Source: an uncultured Clostridia bacterium (GTDB lineage Bacteria; Bacillota; Clostridia; TANB77; CAG-508). From it: DNA of 7,159 bases. The stretch lies in NCBI GenBank assembly GCA_947632525.1, contig CANRPQ010000063.1, forward strand, positions 1 to 7,159. Reading direction: 5' to 3'. The notes beneath the pieces were generated by a model that had not been told where the DNA came from, did no database searches, and worked only from the letters and a program-made list of their open reading frames with translations. Position numbers and translations under genes: made by a program. Shown here one piece after another: positions 7,124-7,159 of the stretch (position 1 is its first letter; each line of letters starts with the position of its first letter).

Positions 7124-7152
7124 ATAATATCATAAGTAATTTTAAATGTCAA
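7124..7152 (-). promoter_or_regulatory. Strong SigA promoter of the five-gene minus-strand cluster
   Basis: On the minus strand the -35 box is a perfect TTGACA (7147-7152), followed by 17 nt and TATTAT (7124-7129). A TG one base before the -10 box makes it an extended -10 element. Transcription should begin near 7117, giving a leader of about 34 nt to the GT8 start at 7083. I see no dyad operator or leader hairpin of note, so expression may be constitutive. Confidence 0.8.
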
Positions 7153-7159
7153 TTTCATA

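Overview
This 7.2 kb window is very AT-rich, gene-dense chromosomal DNA from a low-GC Firmicute, most likely a clostridial or related gut-type anaerobe. The base composition, purine-rich Shine-Dalgarno sites, SigA-type promoters, and the flavour of the glycosyltransferases, acyltransferases and CopA all point that way; the genus cannot be told from the sequence. TAA, TAG and TGA all end genes and the conserved tryptophans are read from TGG, so this is genetic code 11.

Layout. Positions 1-150 form an intergenic region. It holds a perfect-consensus promoter firing leftward out of the window, and a weaker candidate promoter firing right into a DUF368 (PopT-type) polyprenyl-phosphate transporter gene (163-969, + strand). 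That gene converges on a five-gene minus-strand cluster filling 7083 to 993. In transcription order the cluster is: a GT8 glycosyltransferase (7083-6196), a GT8 + PlsC-like acyltransferase fusion (6163-4283), a stand-alone divergent PlsC-like acyltransferase (4249-3467), a CopZ-like copper chaperone (3443-3237) and a CopA-type Cu(I) P-type ATPase (3221-993). Gaps inside the cluster are only 32, 33, 23 and 15 nt. The only convincing promoter for it is a TTGACA-N17-TATTAT element with an extended -10 at 7124-7152, so the simplest reading is one transcript. The convergent junction (970-992) is a 23-nt AT-only spacer containing a palindrome.

How the genes may work together. Two GT8 modules and two acyltransferase modules in one transcription unit suggest synthesis of an acylated sugar or glycolipid of the cell envelope. 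The neighbouring DUF368 transporter, which recycles the lipid carrier for envelope polymers, fits that setting but is on the other strand and separately expressed. CopZ and CopA form a standard copper handling pair (chaperone hands Cu(I) to the exporter), and sit unexpectedly at the tail of the envelope-lipid cluster with no CsoR or CopY regulator gene in view.

No stretch longer than about 150 bases lacks a gene. I see no tRNA, rRNA, insertion sequence, CRISPR array or phage gene. The most unusual points are the GT8-acyltransferase fusion, the non-canonical active-site spacing in the stand-alone acyltransferase, and the joining of copper export to an envelope-lipid operon.
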